Source: a bacterium (GTDB lineage Bacteria; UBP6; JAFGXH01). From it: 62,846 nucleotides of DNA. The DNA lies in contig JAMOQH010000022.1 in assembly GCA_027064085.1 (NCBI GenBank), positions 1 to 62,846 of the forward strand, given 5' to 3'. The position numbers were made by a program, and so were the translations under genes. The notes under the pieces are model-generated. The model had not been told where the DNA came from, did not search any database, and was given only the letters and a program-made list of their open reading frames with translations. Positions 35,284 through 44,241 of the stretch are shown here, in pieces (position 1 is the first letter of the stretch; every line of letters begins with the position of its first letter).

Positions 35284-35997
35284 GTGAAAATCTATTTATT
35301 GACTTTATTTCTCATAACAACCGTATTATTAGGAAAAAGTAATAAAAAAGAAGATGTCCAAAAAAATGAAAAAAAAGATGTAAAAGTCCAATCTCAAAAA
35401 ATGGAAAAAGAAAAAAACATGGATGCAATTAATGTTATTCAAAAGAAAATAATTCAAAATAAAAATAAAATCGAATTATTTCCTGCCTTTGGGATGTCAG
35501 TAAATGACCAATTCATACAATCTTTTTCATTTTCTGGTGGCTTAGGATTCCATTTACAAGAAACATTTTCTATTGAATTATTTGGTGGATATATCCCTAA
35601 ACCTTATTACAAAGATGCCGCAAGAGACTTGCCAAGAGATGCAAATTTAATGCCCGAACTATCAGCTATTAAATATTTTGCAGATCTTAACTTTCTTTGG
35701 TCTCCCATTTCTGGAAAATTCTCATTTTTGGATTGGACAATTTTGTATTTTGAATTTTACCTAACAACTGGAGCAGGTTATATAGAAACTACTAATAGTA
35801 GTACTATCTCGGCAAATATTGGTATAGGCCAAAAATATTACTTATCAAGTTGGTTAGCATTTAGATTTGAAATAAAAGATCATATCTATACTGAAAACTA
35901 TAACCACATTGTTGTTCCAAATAAAAATGATGAAACATCAAAGAATATAACAAATTTTGTTAATCTTTATATGGGTATTAGTCTCTTTTTTCCATAA
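35284..35997 (+). CDS. Outer-membrane beta-barrel protein, first gene of the Glt-like cluster
   Basis: A 237-residue exported protein. It starts at GTG 35284 behind AGGAGAGG. The signal peptide (MKIYLLTLFLITTVLLG) is followed by a Lys/Glu-rich linker and a barrel with alternating strands (KIELFPAFGMSV, FSGGLGFHLQETFSIELFGGYIP, YYLSSWLAFRFEIKDHIY) ending FVNLYMGISLFFP. This outer-membrane beta-barrel type stands beside gliding genes in Myxococcota, where GltA, GltB and GltH are barrels. The particular orthologue cannot be decided. It is 12 bp from the next gene. Confidence 0.7.
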   Translation: MKIYLLTLFLITTVLLGKSNKKEDVQKNEKKDVKVQSQKMEKEKNMDAINVIQKKIIQNKNKIELFPAFGMSVNDQFIQSFSFSGGLGFHLQETFSIELFGGYIPKPYYKDAARDLPRDANLMPELSAIKYFADLNFLWSPISGKFSFLDWTILYFEFYLTTGAGYIETTNSSTISANIGIGQKYYLSSWLAFRFEIKDHIYTENYNHIVVPNKNDETSKNITNFVNLYMGISLFFP

Positions 35998-36009
35998 GGG
36001 GAATTTATT

Positions 36010-37590
36010 ATGAAAATCATCAAATATAGTTTTTTTATATTATTTATTTCTATTTCTATTTTGGGCATGGACTTTTCAAACAACGAAATGTCTTTTGATT
36101 CTGAAGAAGTTGAAAAAAGTTTAACTGAACAGCCTGAGGCAAGAGAAGCTCTTGATAGAGGTAAAAGAATATATAAAAAGAAAAAAAAGTATCGTACTGC
36201 TGCAAATATCTTTTTTAAGGTAAGCAATAATTCTGAATTTAAAGCAAATTTTGAAGAAGCATATTTTAATTTAGGTAAAGCAACAAGAAAATTAGGATAT
36301 AGTTATTTATCTTTATACTATTTTTCAAAATCAATTGAGAATGGAGATAGCTCACCATATTTTAATCCATCATTAAAATATTTTACTAATTTATCAAAAT
36401 CAATTAAAAATGATAAGTTACTTGAAAATATATCTAAATATGACCCTAAAATCGTTCCTCAAAAATATAAAAATAGTTTATATTATATTGCAGGAAAATA
36501 CAGTTATAAAAAGGGTAAATTTGCAAGAGCTGTTCAATACTTAAAATTACTACCCAAAGATTCAAAATCATATTTAAAATCAAGATATTTACTTGCAATT
36601 CTGTATGCAAGAATAGGTAAGGCCAATGCAGCAATAACCTTAATGAAGGAAATTATAGATTACAATGGTAAAGTAGATAGCACTAATGAGTATTTTAAAC
36701 TAAAAGAAATGTCTATCATTGCTGTAGCAAGAATTTATTATCAAATGAAAGATTATGATAGATCAATACTATATTTCAATAAGGTACCTAGATTTTCAAT
36801 GTATTGGCTTAATGCTGTTTTTGAATCATCTTGGGCCTATTTAATGAAAGGAGACTACGCTAAATCACTTGGTAACTTAGTAACACTTAGATCTCCTTCT
36901 TTTTATAAAGAGTTTTATCCTGAAAAATATTTTATTGAAGCAATTATATATTATAATAACTGTGACTATAAAAAAACAAATAAAATTATAAAAAAATTCT
37001 TAAAAGAGTATAGACCTCTAAGAAAATCACTAACAAAGCTGATTAAAGCTCATCCCGAACCTTTTGAATTTTATAAAGTTATTAAAAAATCTTTAAAAAA
37101 CAATAAAGACCCTAGAATGCAATGGATTTTAAAAATTGCCCTTTCAGATAAAGCAATCGTTAGTAGATTTAATGAAATCAACTCTATTCGTGCAGAAATA
37201 AAAAAAATTAAATCTTCAAAGAAAAACTTTTTAAGAACAGAAATGGCAAGAACATTTCTTAAAATCTTAAATAAAGAAAAGAAAAAAATCGAAACAGGCA
37301 TTGGTAAAATTTCATTACAAAGATTTAAAAGAGTTGTAAATAAAATAAGAAAATTATTAACAGATCTTAGAATTATTAAACAAGCAATTCTTGAAATTAA
37401 AGAAGCGAAAATAACAAAAGAACTAATATCTCTTAAAATTAATAAAGATGAATACTTTGAGTTAGATAAAGAAAAAATTATCATGTCAACTCCTGAAGAT
37501 TATGTTTATTGGCCATTTGAAGGAGAATACTGGAAAGATGAACTTGGTTATTATCTTTATCCAGTCATATCTCAATGTAATAAAAAATAG
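36010..37590 (+). CDS. Exported TPR protein, GltC-like
   Basis: A 526-residue periplasmic protein with a signal peptide ending near LG (residue 19). The mature end begins MDFSNNEMSFDSEEVEKSL, an acidic motif shared with the barrel protein at 44242. TPR helices follow (RGKRIYKKKKKYRTAANIFFKVS, NFEEAYFNLGKATRKLGYSY, RYLLAILYARIGKANAAITL, IAVARIYYQMKDYDRSILYF), then a Lys-rich coiled region and a C-terminus with YVYWPFEGEYWKDELGYY. GltC of Myxococcus is an exported TPR protein adjacent to barrel proteins and part of the gliding complex; the assignment here rests on architecture and neighbours. Confidence 0.65.
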   Translation: MKIIKYSFFILFISISILGMDFSNNEMSFDSEEVEKSLTEQPEAREALDRGKRIYKKKKKYRTAANIFFKVSNNSEFKANFEEAYFNLGKATRKLGYSYLSLYYFSKSIENGDSSPYFNPSLKYFTNLSKSIKNDKLLENISKYDPKIVPQKYKNSLYYIAGKYSYKKGKFARAVQYLKLLPKDSKSYLKSRYLLAILYARIGKANAAITLMKEIIDYNGKVDSTNEYFKLKEMSIIAVARIYYQMKDYDRSILYFNKVPRFSMYWLNAVFESSWAYLMKGDYAKSLGNLVTLRSPSFYKEFYPEKYFIEAIIYYNNCDYKKTNKIIKKFLKEYRPLRKSLTKLIKAHPEPFEFYKVIKKSLKNNKDPRMQWILKIALSDKAIVSRFNEINSIRAEIKKIKSSKKNFLRTEMARTFLKILNKEKKKIETGIGKISLQRFKRVVNKIRKLLTDLRIIKQAILEIKEAKITKELISLKINKDEYFELDKEKIIMSTPEDYVYWPFEGEYWKDELGYYLYPVISQCNKK

Positions 37591-37602
37591 GGGTTTTATA
37601 CT

Positions 37603-40600
37603 ATGAAAGTTGCTTATATTATTCTAATATTATCATTAATGTTTCAATCACTAGCCTTTGCAAAAAAGCTTACAACAAAAGGTAAGGTAAAGCTTTCTAA
37701 ATTTAATGTAGAAGCAAAGGATGTTAAAGTAAATATTAAATCTAAGAAAAGGAAATCAAGAGAATTAAAAGTTATAAAAAGAAATAAAAAGAAAATTAAA
37801 AAAGATGATAAAAAGTTTTCTCAAGAAAAATTTATAAAAAAGAAAGAAATAGAAAAGTTAGAAATAATTAATACTCAAATTGCAAATATTTCGGAAATCA
37901 TTGAAGACATGGATGATGAAAACCAGGATAAACCCAAATATTTATTAAACTTAGCTGAAAAATATAGAAGAAAATCTAAAGGTTTATGGTTAAAAGCTAT
38001 GAGCTATGATGATGTAATTGCAGAAAATGATGGAAATAAGTCAAAAATAAAGAAATTAGAAAAGGAAAAAGATAATTTATTGAAAAAATCAATTGAAGTA
38101 ACTCAAAAATCTGTAGAAATATATAAAGATATATATAAAACATTCCCTAATTATGATAAAATGGATTTTGTTTTATTTTCTTGGGCTCATACTCTAGAAG
38201 ATATTAAACAAAGCTCAAGTGCAATAAAAGTATACAAAAAATTGGCCAAAGATTATCCTAATTCAAGATTTATTCCAGATGCATTTTTAGCACTTGGTGA
38301 ATATTATTTTATGATTGATGATATGGAAACAGCTAAAAAAGCCTATACCAAAGTATTACAGTATAATGATTCTGAATTATATAATTATGCTTTATATAAA
38401 AGGGGTTGGTGTGATTTCAACTTAAAAGATACCAAAACTGCATTTAAAGTTTTTGTAAAAATACTACAAGAAGGTGACCCAAATGAGAAGTTTATAAATC
38501 AGGTTAAGGCTGATTTGGTTTTTGTATTTTCACAGTTTGCAAACCCTGATGCGGCAGAAAAAGTTTTTAAGAAACTATTTGGAGATCCAGGATATTTAGA
38601 GTACCTAGAAAAACTTGCTTATTTGTATAAAGACAAACAGGGTAAATATGAAGAAGCTGTGGTGATACTTAATAGACTTTTAGAGCTAGATGCTGATGAA
38701 ATAAAACTAATGCAATATAGAATAGCGATATTAGATGTTGCTATTTCACTTGGTAAATTAAGAAACTTAATCAGAACTGTCTTAAGAACAAGTAATTACA
38801 TGGTTTCTATAAAACAACAATATAAAGATGATAGTGAATTTAAAAAACTTGAAAATCAACTAGAAGCAATAATAAAAGAACTTGCAACAACTTATCATAA
38901 GCAAGCCAAAACAACATTTAATGATGTATATTTTAAAATTGCTTGGAAATTCTATAAAGAATATCAAAAATTATTTGTAGGTTATGAAGATTACTACCCT
39001 ATGTTATTTCAATATGCACAGCTTTTAGATGAAGATTTACATCGTAAAGAAGATGCTATTGATGTTTATATTCAAATTATAACAGATGATGGCGGAAAAC
39101 AAGCTAAAAACCTTGTAGAAGATGCTGTAAATAATGCTCTCTCAATTTACGCAGAATTAATAAAAGAAGAAAGAGCTAAAAAAGGTGGACAAGGTAATTG
39201 TCATAGAACAAAAAAGAAAAAACCTCAAAAATTAACAAGACGACAAGAACAATTTATAAAATTAGTTAATATTTTTATTGAACACAATCCTAAATCTAAA
39301 GAAATTCCATCTGCAAGGTATAGTGCCGCTAGAGTATACTATCAAACATGTCATTTTGAGAAAGCTGTCCCTGTTTTTGAAGACATAGTAGATAACTATC
39401 AAAACAGCTCAGTTTATGAGCCTGCAGCATCTATTTTATTAGATATGCTTAATAGTAAAAAAGAATATACCGAAATGCATAAAAGAGTTACTCAATTTAT
39501 GAAGTATAAAAATAAGTTTTCAAAGAAATTCAGAAAACAATTACAAGAAAACTTTGAAGCTCTTGCCTTTATGTCTCCAAAAGAACTTGAAGAAAAGAAA
39601 AAATATGTAGAATCAGCCAAAGCCTATTATGCTTACTATAAAAAATATCCAAATTCAAACAATGCTTTTTATTCATTGTATAATGCATCACAAATGTATG
39701 AAAATGCAGGCTTAATGAAAGAAACAATCAAGATTCGTGAAGAAATTATTGCAAACAAAAAATTTGATAACAAAAAAGAAAGAAAAGATGTTTTATTCTT
39801 TTTGGCACAAAATTATCAGGCTCTTGTAAAATTTTATGAATCAGCAAAATTATATACAAGCTTCTTTGAAAAATATCCAAAAGATAAAAGAGCTAAAAAT
39901 GCTTTAGAGGCTGCAATTTCATTTTATGAAATATATGGGTCATTAAAATCTCTTAAAAAAGCAAATAATTTAATTGATACATATGTTTCCAAATATAGAT
40001 TAAGCTTAAAAAAGAAATCAAAATGGTTTTTTAGAAAAGGTGTAAATATTGAAAACACTAAAAAATGGAAAACAGCTTTGAAGTATTGGGCAAAATATGA
40101 AAGAGATTACAAAAGAGTAATTTCAGATGAAAAGACTATTGAAATTCAATTTAGAATTGGAAATATGTATAAAAAGCTAGGTAGCAATAAATCAGCAATT
40201 AAAAAATATAAAGATGGTTATCTGTATTATCAAAAATTATCCTCAAGAAAGAAAAAGAGAATAAAAAAATCAAGAAAGATGTTAGCTAGTTATAAATTTT
40301 ATGAATTAGAAAAAAAATATAAAGAATTTAAGAGAATTAGAATTAAGTTACCTAAATCAGTTATGCTTAGAACTTTAAAACAAAAAATTAAACTTAAAGA
40401 TTTTCTAATGAAGTCTTATATTGATGCATATAAAGAGTTTAAAAACCCAGATTGGTCAATTGCTTATTTTTATAAAATGGCATCATTACTATATGATTTT
40501 TCAAAAGATATTCAAAATGCCCCTATTCCTAAATTTAGAAGAGTTAAGTCAAGTGGAATTACAGTACAAGAACAAATTGATATGTATAAAGATGATTTAT

Positions 40601-40854
40601 ATCAAGCTTATGTATATCCACTTGAACAAGAAGCATTTAAAGCATCACTAAGGTGTTACAATATTGCAATGAAAAATCAAATTTTTAATAAATGGGTTGA
40701 TAAAGCAATGGAAATGATGATAAAAATTGATAGTTCAGCGTTTAAAGTAAATCTAGATGAACAACATCAATCAATTGACTTTTATGATATTATTTTCGCC
40801 AAGAAAGAACCTGTTTTAAAAATAAAAAATAATAAAAAAGTGGGGAACAAATGA
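37603..40854 (+). CDS. Large exported TPR protein of the Glt-like cluster (GltD-type)
   Basis: A 1083-residue periplasmic protein. After the signal peptide (ending near SLAFA) comes an extremely basic segment of about 80 residues (TTKGKVKLSKFNVEAKDVK, KRKSRELKVIKRNKKKIKK). The body is a solenoid of many TPRs with the typical AxxxY-x2-YPxS spacing (FPNYDKMDFVLFSWAHTLED, AIKVYKKLAKDYPNSRFIP, ALGEYYFMIDDMETAKKAYT, ARVYYQTCHFEKAVPVFEDI, NAFYSLYNASQMYENAG). In Myxococcus the glt operon encodes such a large TPR protein (GltD/AgnA) before GltE. It overlaps the next gene by 4 bp. Named orthology is inferred. Confidence 0.7.
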   Translation: MKVAYIILILSLMFQSLAFAKKLTTKGKVKLSKFNVEAKDVKVNIKSKKRKSRELKVIKRNKKKIKKDDKKFSQEKFIKKKEIEKLEIINTQIANISEIIEDMDDENQDKPKYLLNLAEKYRRKSKGLWLKAMSYDDVIAENDGNKSKIKKLEKEKDNLLKKSIEVTQKSVEIYKDIYKTFPNYDKMDFVLFSWAHTLEDIKQSSSAIKVYKKLAKDYPNSRFIPDAFLALGEYYFMIDDMETAKKAYTKVLQYNDSELYNYALYKRGWCDFNLKDTKTAFKVFVKILQEGDPNEKFINQVKADLVFVFSQFANPDAAEKVFKKLFGDPGYLEYLEKLAYLYKDKQGKYEEAVVILNRLLELDADEIKLMQYRIAILDVAISLGKLRNLIRTVLRTSNYMVSIKQQYKDDSEFKKLENQLEAIIKELATTYHKQAKTTFNDVYFKIAWKFYKEYQKLFVGYEDYYPMLFQYAQLLDEDLHRKEDAIDVYIQIITDDGGKQAKNLVEDAVNNALSIYAELIKEERAKKGGQGNCHRTKKKKPQKLTRRQEQFIKLVNIFIEHNPKSKEIPSARYSAARVYYQTCHFEKAVPVFEDIVDNYQNSSVYEPAASILLDMLNSKKEYTEMHKRVTQFMKYKNKFSKKFRKQLQENFEALAFMSPKELEEKKKYVESAKAYYAYYKKYPNSNNAFYSLYNASQMYENAGLMKETIKIREEIIANKKFDNKKERKDVLFFLAQNYQALVKFYESAKLYTSFFEKYPKDKRAKNALEAAISFYEIYGSLKSLKKANNLIDTYVSKYRLSLKKKSKWFFRKGVNIENTKKWKTALKYWAKYERDYKRVISDEKTIEIQFRIGNMYKKLGSNKSAIKKYKDGYLYYQKLSSRKKKRIKKSRKMLASYKFYELEKKYKEFKRIRIKLPKSVMLRTLKQKIKLKDFLMKSYIDAYKEFKNPDWSIAYFYKMASLLYDFSKDIQNAPIPKFRRVKSSGITVQEQIDMYKDDLYQAYVYPLEQEAFKASLRCYNIAMKNQIFNKWVDKAMEMMIKIDSSAFKVNLDEQHQSIDFYDIIFAKKEPVLKIKNNKKVGNK

Positions 40855-42110
40855 AAAAATTGATAGTTAATATAATTATTCTATTAGCATTTTCTGCAAT
40901 CAGTTGTGGTGGAGGAAAGACTGTAAAAAAAGATGATAATGAAAATATAAAAAAAGGAGTAAATAAATCTACTGATACATCTTCTCGTAAGGATAAGGCT
41001 ATGCCTAATCCTACAAATGGAGAGAATAATAAAATAAAAAATACTTCTAAATCAAATGAAGATATTAAAAACGAATTTAACACAATGATGTCAAAATATA
41101 AACTTGATAAAAAAGAAAATAATCTCTCATTTTCAAACTATATTGAAGCTTTTGACGAAATAAGTACAAATTACACTAAATATCCAGAAATAGGCTTTAA
41201 TAAAGGAACATTCTACCTTAAAATAAGTAAATTCAATAAAGCATATAAATATCTACTAACAACATATAAAAAATCCAAATATATTCCTGCCCTTATAAAT
41301 TTAGCGTATGTATCATACCGACTTAATAAAATTGATGAAATTTTACCTTACTTAGAAGAGGCATCTAAACTTAAAAACCTTGATAAAGATAACAAAGAAA
41401 AGCTACTTGCAAATTATTCATTTCTTTTAATTATTAATAAAAAATATGATAAAGCAATCACAGTAATTAGAGAGATATTAGAATATAGACCAAGAAGTAT
41501 TTTAGCATATAAAAACTTAGGAATATTATATACAAATAACAAAAAATTTTCTATTGCAAAAAAGGTTATTGACCTAAGTATAAACTATACACAAGATAAA
41601 AAAGAACAGGCCGAGTTGTATGTAATTAAAGCAAGATTTTATAAAGCTCAGTTTGAATCAGTAAAAATGATTGCTTCTTATAAAAAAGCAATCACTCTTG
41701 ATAAAACTAATATTGACGCGAATTATGCACTTGGATTACTATACATGAAATATGGAGCAGGTAAAAAATCTATTATTTACTTAAAAACTCTTGTTGCAAA
41801 ATATCCAGAAAATATACTTTTTAAAAACTTATATGCTATTTCATTAAGGATGGCTAAAAAATATGAGAAATCATTAGAAGTATACTCCGACTTAATAAAA
41901 CTAGAGCCTAATTATAAAGATGCATATTATAATAGAGCCTTATTATTGCAAAAATATTTAGAAAAACCTGAAAAAGCAATTGAAGACTATAAAAAGTATA
42001 AAGCACTATCAGGAAAACTTGATGTAAATGCAAGAATTAAAATCTGTAAACAAATGATTAAAGATATAGAACAAATGAAAGCTGAAGAAAATAGTGAAAG
42101 CAATAATTAG
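40851..42110 (+). CDS. gltE: TPR lipoprotein, GltE/AglT-like
   Basis: A 419-residue lipoprotein (lipobox AISC then Gly-Gly-Gly). A polar linker of about 60 residues leads into at least seven TPR-like units (EIGFNKGTFYLKISKFNKAYKYLL, ALINLAYVSYRLNKIDEILPYL, AYKNLGILYTNNKKFSIAKKV, ANYALGLLYMKYGAGKKSIIYL, AYYNRALLLQKYLEKPEKAIEDY). GltE (AglT) in Myxococcus is a TPR-repeat outer-membrane lipoprotein of the gliding machine, located between the large TPR gene and GltF/GltG genes as here. Start overlaps the previous stop by 4 bp with GTGGGG upstream; it ends 8 bp before the small gene at 42119. Confidence 0.72.
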   Translation: MKKLIVNIIILLAFSAISCGGGKTVKKDDNENIKKGVNKSTDTSSRKDKAMPNPTNGENNKIKNTSKSNEDIKNEFNTMMSKYKLDKKENNLSFSNYIEAFDEISTNYTKYPEIGFNKGTFYLKISKFNKAYKYLLTTYKKSKYIPALINLAYVSYRLNKIDEILPYLEEASKLKNLDKDNKEKLLANYSFLLIINKKYDKAITVIREILEYRPRSILAYKNLGILYTNNKKFSIAKKVIDLSINYTQDKKEQAELYVIKARFYKAQFESVKMIASYKKAITLDKTNIDANYALGLLYMKYGAGKKSIIYLKTLVAKYPENILFKNLYAISLRMAKKYEKSLEVYSDLIKLEPNYKDAYYNRALLLQKYLEKPEKAIEDYKKYKALSGKLDVNARIKICKQMIKDIEQMKAEENSESNN

Positions 42111-42118
42111 GAGGAGTA

Positions 42119-42358
42119 ATGAAAAAATTATTTTTAGTATTAACGATTTTAGTCCTATCAAATTTTTTATTATTAGCTGCAGAAAAAAAAGAAAAAGAAA
42201 TTAAAACATTTGATTTTGATTCAGCAGACATTACAGGTAATAAAACTAAACCTGCTGGGAGTAACTTAGATGTTTTAAAAAATACTGATATGAAAACAAA
42301 AATAAAACCAAGAGAAAATTTCCTGCCAGAATTATCTAGTTCTGTTGATGAATTATAA
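42119..42358 (+). CDS. Small exported protein between the GltE-like and GltG-like genes
   Basis: A 79-residue protein with a signal peptide (MKKLFLVLTILVLSNFLLLAA) and a 58-residue mature part: KTFDFDSADITGNKTKPAG, SNLDVLKNTDMKTKIKPR, then ENFLPELSSSVDEL. AGGAGG precedes the ATG. The pattern acidic-phenylalanine motif, ADITG, then FLPEL looks like the small protein found at the same place next to FHA/AgmX genes in Myxococcota (the position of GltF). Without a Cys it is not a lipoprotein; likely periplasmic. It is too short for domain-based proof. Confidence 0.6.
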   Translation: MKKLFLVLTILVLSNFLLLAAEKKEKEIKTFDFDSADITGNKTKPAGSNLDVLKNTDMKTKIKPRENFLPELSSSVDEL

Positions 42359-42367
42359 GGGGGATTA

Positions 42368-44233
42368 ATGAGTGATTCATTACTTTCAGTAAAAATTATT
42401 GAATCAGGAAAACTAGTTAATAAATTAGTATTTAATGAAGTTCCTGAGATAGAAAATCAAATCAAGTATATGGGAGTAATAAAAATAGGTAAAATGAGTA
42501 CCTCTCATATAAACCTTAAAGACCCTGCCGTATCCAGAATGCATGCAATCATAGAACATAGTGATGCTGAATTCACTATTACTCTGATGGGGAAAGGAGA
42601 AACTTTTTTAAATGATACAGCTTTAGAGCAGAATCAAAAAGTAAAGTTATCAGATGAAGATGTATTAAAAATTGGAGAAATATCTTTAATATTTTTTATT
42701 GGAATTGATGTAAATACTCTTGAAGAAGAAGAAGAAGAATCTGTTAGAGAAGTTGTTATAAATGAACTAATTAATGATGATAAAGCAAAAGTTGTTTCAG
42801 CAAGTAATATTCTTGAAAATGACACGGGGATAACACCAACAATAACAAGAAGAGCAACCGATAAAGATGTCTTCTTTAATAATACAGTTGAAGACGAAAT
42901 TATGCTTAAACAAAGTATTGGTAAAGGTATAGAAATCAAACATTATTGGAAAGGAAACCTTATTGAATCTAAATTGTTTTCAAATCAAGCAGATATTGCA
43001 ACAATTGGTCCTAATGATGAAGATACCTTTTTTATAGATTCCTCTTTATTACCAAACAAAAAAAGTTTTAAAATAATGGAAAAGATGGGAGAAGTTTATT
43101 TTCTACCTGAAAAAGTAAAATATATTGAAGGTGAAGACATTTATAACTTGGATGAGCTTTTACAAGCTCAAAAAGCTATAATGAAAGGAGATACTGGAGC
43201 TATCAGGTTATTATTTAGAACTAAAATAGCTTTTGAAATTGAAGAAAATAGAATAGAAATATCCCATGTTCCACTATATGCTACAGCAGGGAAGTCTATT
43301 CTTGTACCAATACTAGATGGTTTAAATATTAAATTCAGTACTTTATCCATGATTATTCACTTCTTGTTAGTATTTGTAGTATACCTAATCCCTCCAGAGT
43401 TAGAAACATTTAACTTAGAAAAGTTGAATCAAATTCCAGAAAGATATGCAAAAGTTATTTTAGATGTTCCCAAAATAGAAAAGAAAAAGAAAAAAATCGA
43501 ATTTAAAAATAAGGTTGCCAAAAAAGATGTTCAATTTAATAAAAACAGTAATAATTCTGATTTTGAATTTAAATCTAAAGATGCAGGAAAGCAATTAACT
43601 GCAAAACAAATTGAAACCAAAAAGCTTGTCCACTCTAAAGGTATTCTTGGCTTAAAGAAAGGTCTTGGTTCGGGAATGGGAAGTGGTACCTATTCAGGCC
43701 TTGAAGATGATGACATTAGACTATATAGCAATACTGACATTAGCTCTAGTTCAGGAGGAACTCCAAGTATTAGAGGTGGAGGTAGTGGTCCTGGTGGAGT
43801 TGGAGGCTCTTTAGGCTCAGGTGGCCCATCAACTGGAGGATATAGAGGTGGTCATATTAGAGGTGGCGGTCTTGGTATTAAAGGTGGTAAAAAAAGAAGT
43901 AGAAAACTTAGAATTAAAGTTAAAGATGGAATGATTAGTGGTAATTTAACTAGACAACAAATTCAAAGAGTTGTTAATAGAAATATTGACCAAATAAGAT
44001 ATTGTTATGAGAAACAACTACTAAGAAAACCAAAATTAAAAGGTAATGTTACAGTTCTTTGGAAAATAAATCCACAAGGAAAAGTTGTTTATGTTAAAAT
44101 AGACGGAGCAACATTAAAAGATAAAGCTGTTCAAATGTGTATGAGGGCTAAAATTAAAAGATGGAAATTTCCAGAGCCAAAAGGTGGTGGTTATGCTCAA
44201 GTTAGATATCCATTTAACTTTAGGTCTAATTAG
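42368..44233 (+). CDS. gltG: FHA and AgmX/PglI-domain inner-membrane protein, GltG-like
   Basis: A 621-residue protein. An FHA domain (about 30-110) has IKIGKMSTSHINLKDPAVSRMHAI, SRMHA being the phosphothreonine-binding Ser and neighbours. An acidic stretch and a second FHA-like segment (about 190-300) follow. A single membrane helix is at about 325-343 (SMIIHFLLVFVVYLIPP). The periplasmic part has a basic linker, a long Gly/Ser-rich stretch (about 430-510), and a TonB-like AgmX/PglI C-terminal domain (about 525-621: LTRQQIQRVVNRNIDQIRYCYE, GNVTVLWKINPQGKV). This order is that of PglI/GltG, which joins the cytoplasmic motility complex to the periplasm. AAGGGGG precedes the ATG. The FHA end could read a Ser/Thr kinase signal. 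Confidence 0.82.
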   Translation: MSDSLLSVKIIESGKLVNKLVFNEVPEIENQIKYMGVIKIGKMSTSHINLKDPAVSRMHAIIEHSDAEFTITLMGKGETFLNDTALEQNQKVKLSDEDVLKIGEISLIFFIGIDVNTLEEEEEESVREVVINELINDDKAKVVSASNILENDTGITPTITRRATDKDVFFNNTVEDEIMLKQSIGKGIEIKHYWKGNLIESKLFSNQADIATIGPNDEDTFFIDSSLLPNKKSFKIMEKMGEVYFLPEKVKYIEGEDIYNLDELLQAQKAIMKGDTGAIRLLFRTKIAFEIEENRIEISHVPLYATAGKSILVPILDGLNIKFSTLSMIIHFLLVFVVYLIPPELETFNLEKLNQIPERYAKVILDVPKIEKKKKKIEFKNKVAKKDVQFNKNSNNSDFEFKSKDAGKQLTAKQIETKKLVHSKGILGLKKGLGSGMGSGTYSGLEDDDIRLYSNTDISSSSGGTPSIRGGGSGPGGVGGSLGSGGPSTGGYRGGHIRGGGLGIKGGKKRSRKLRIKVKDGMISGNLTRQQIQRVVNRNIDQIRYCYEKQLLRKPKLKGNVTVLWKINPQGKVVYVKIDGATLKDKAVQMCMRAKIKRWKFPEPKGGGYAQVRYPFNFRSN

Positions 44234-44241
44234 GGGTTAAT

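Noticed and set aside
37603-40854. The 1083-residue TPR protein as AgmK-like (GltI) instead of GltD-type
   Set aside because: Its place immediately before the GltE-like lipoprotein and its length fit the GltD position better; neither is proven.
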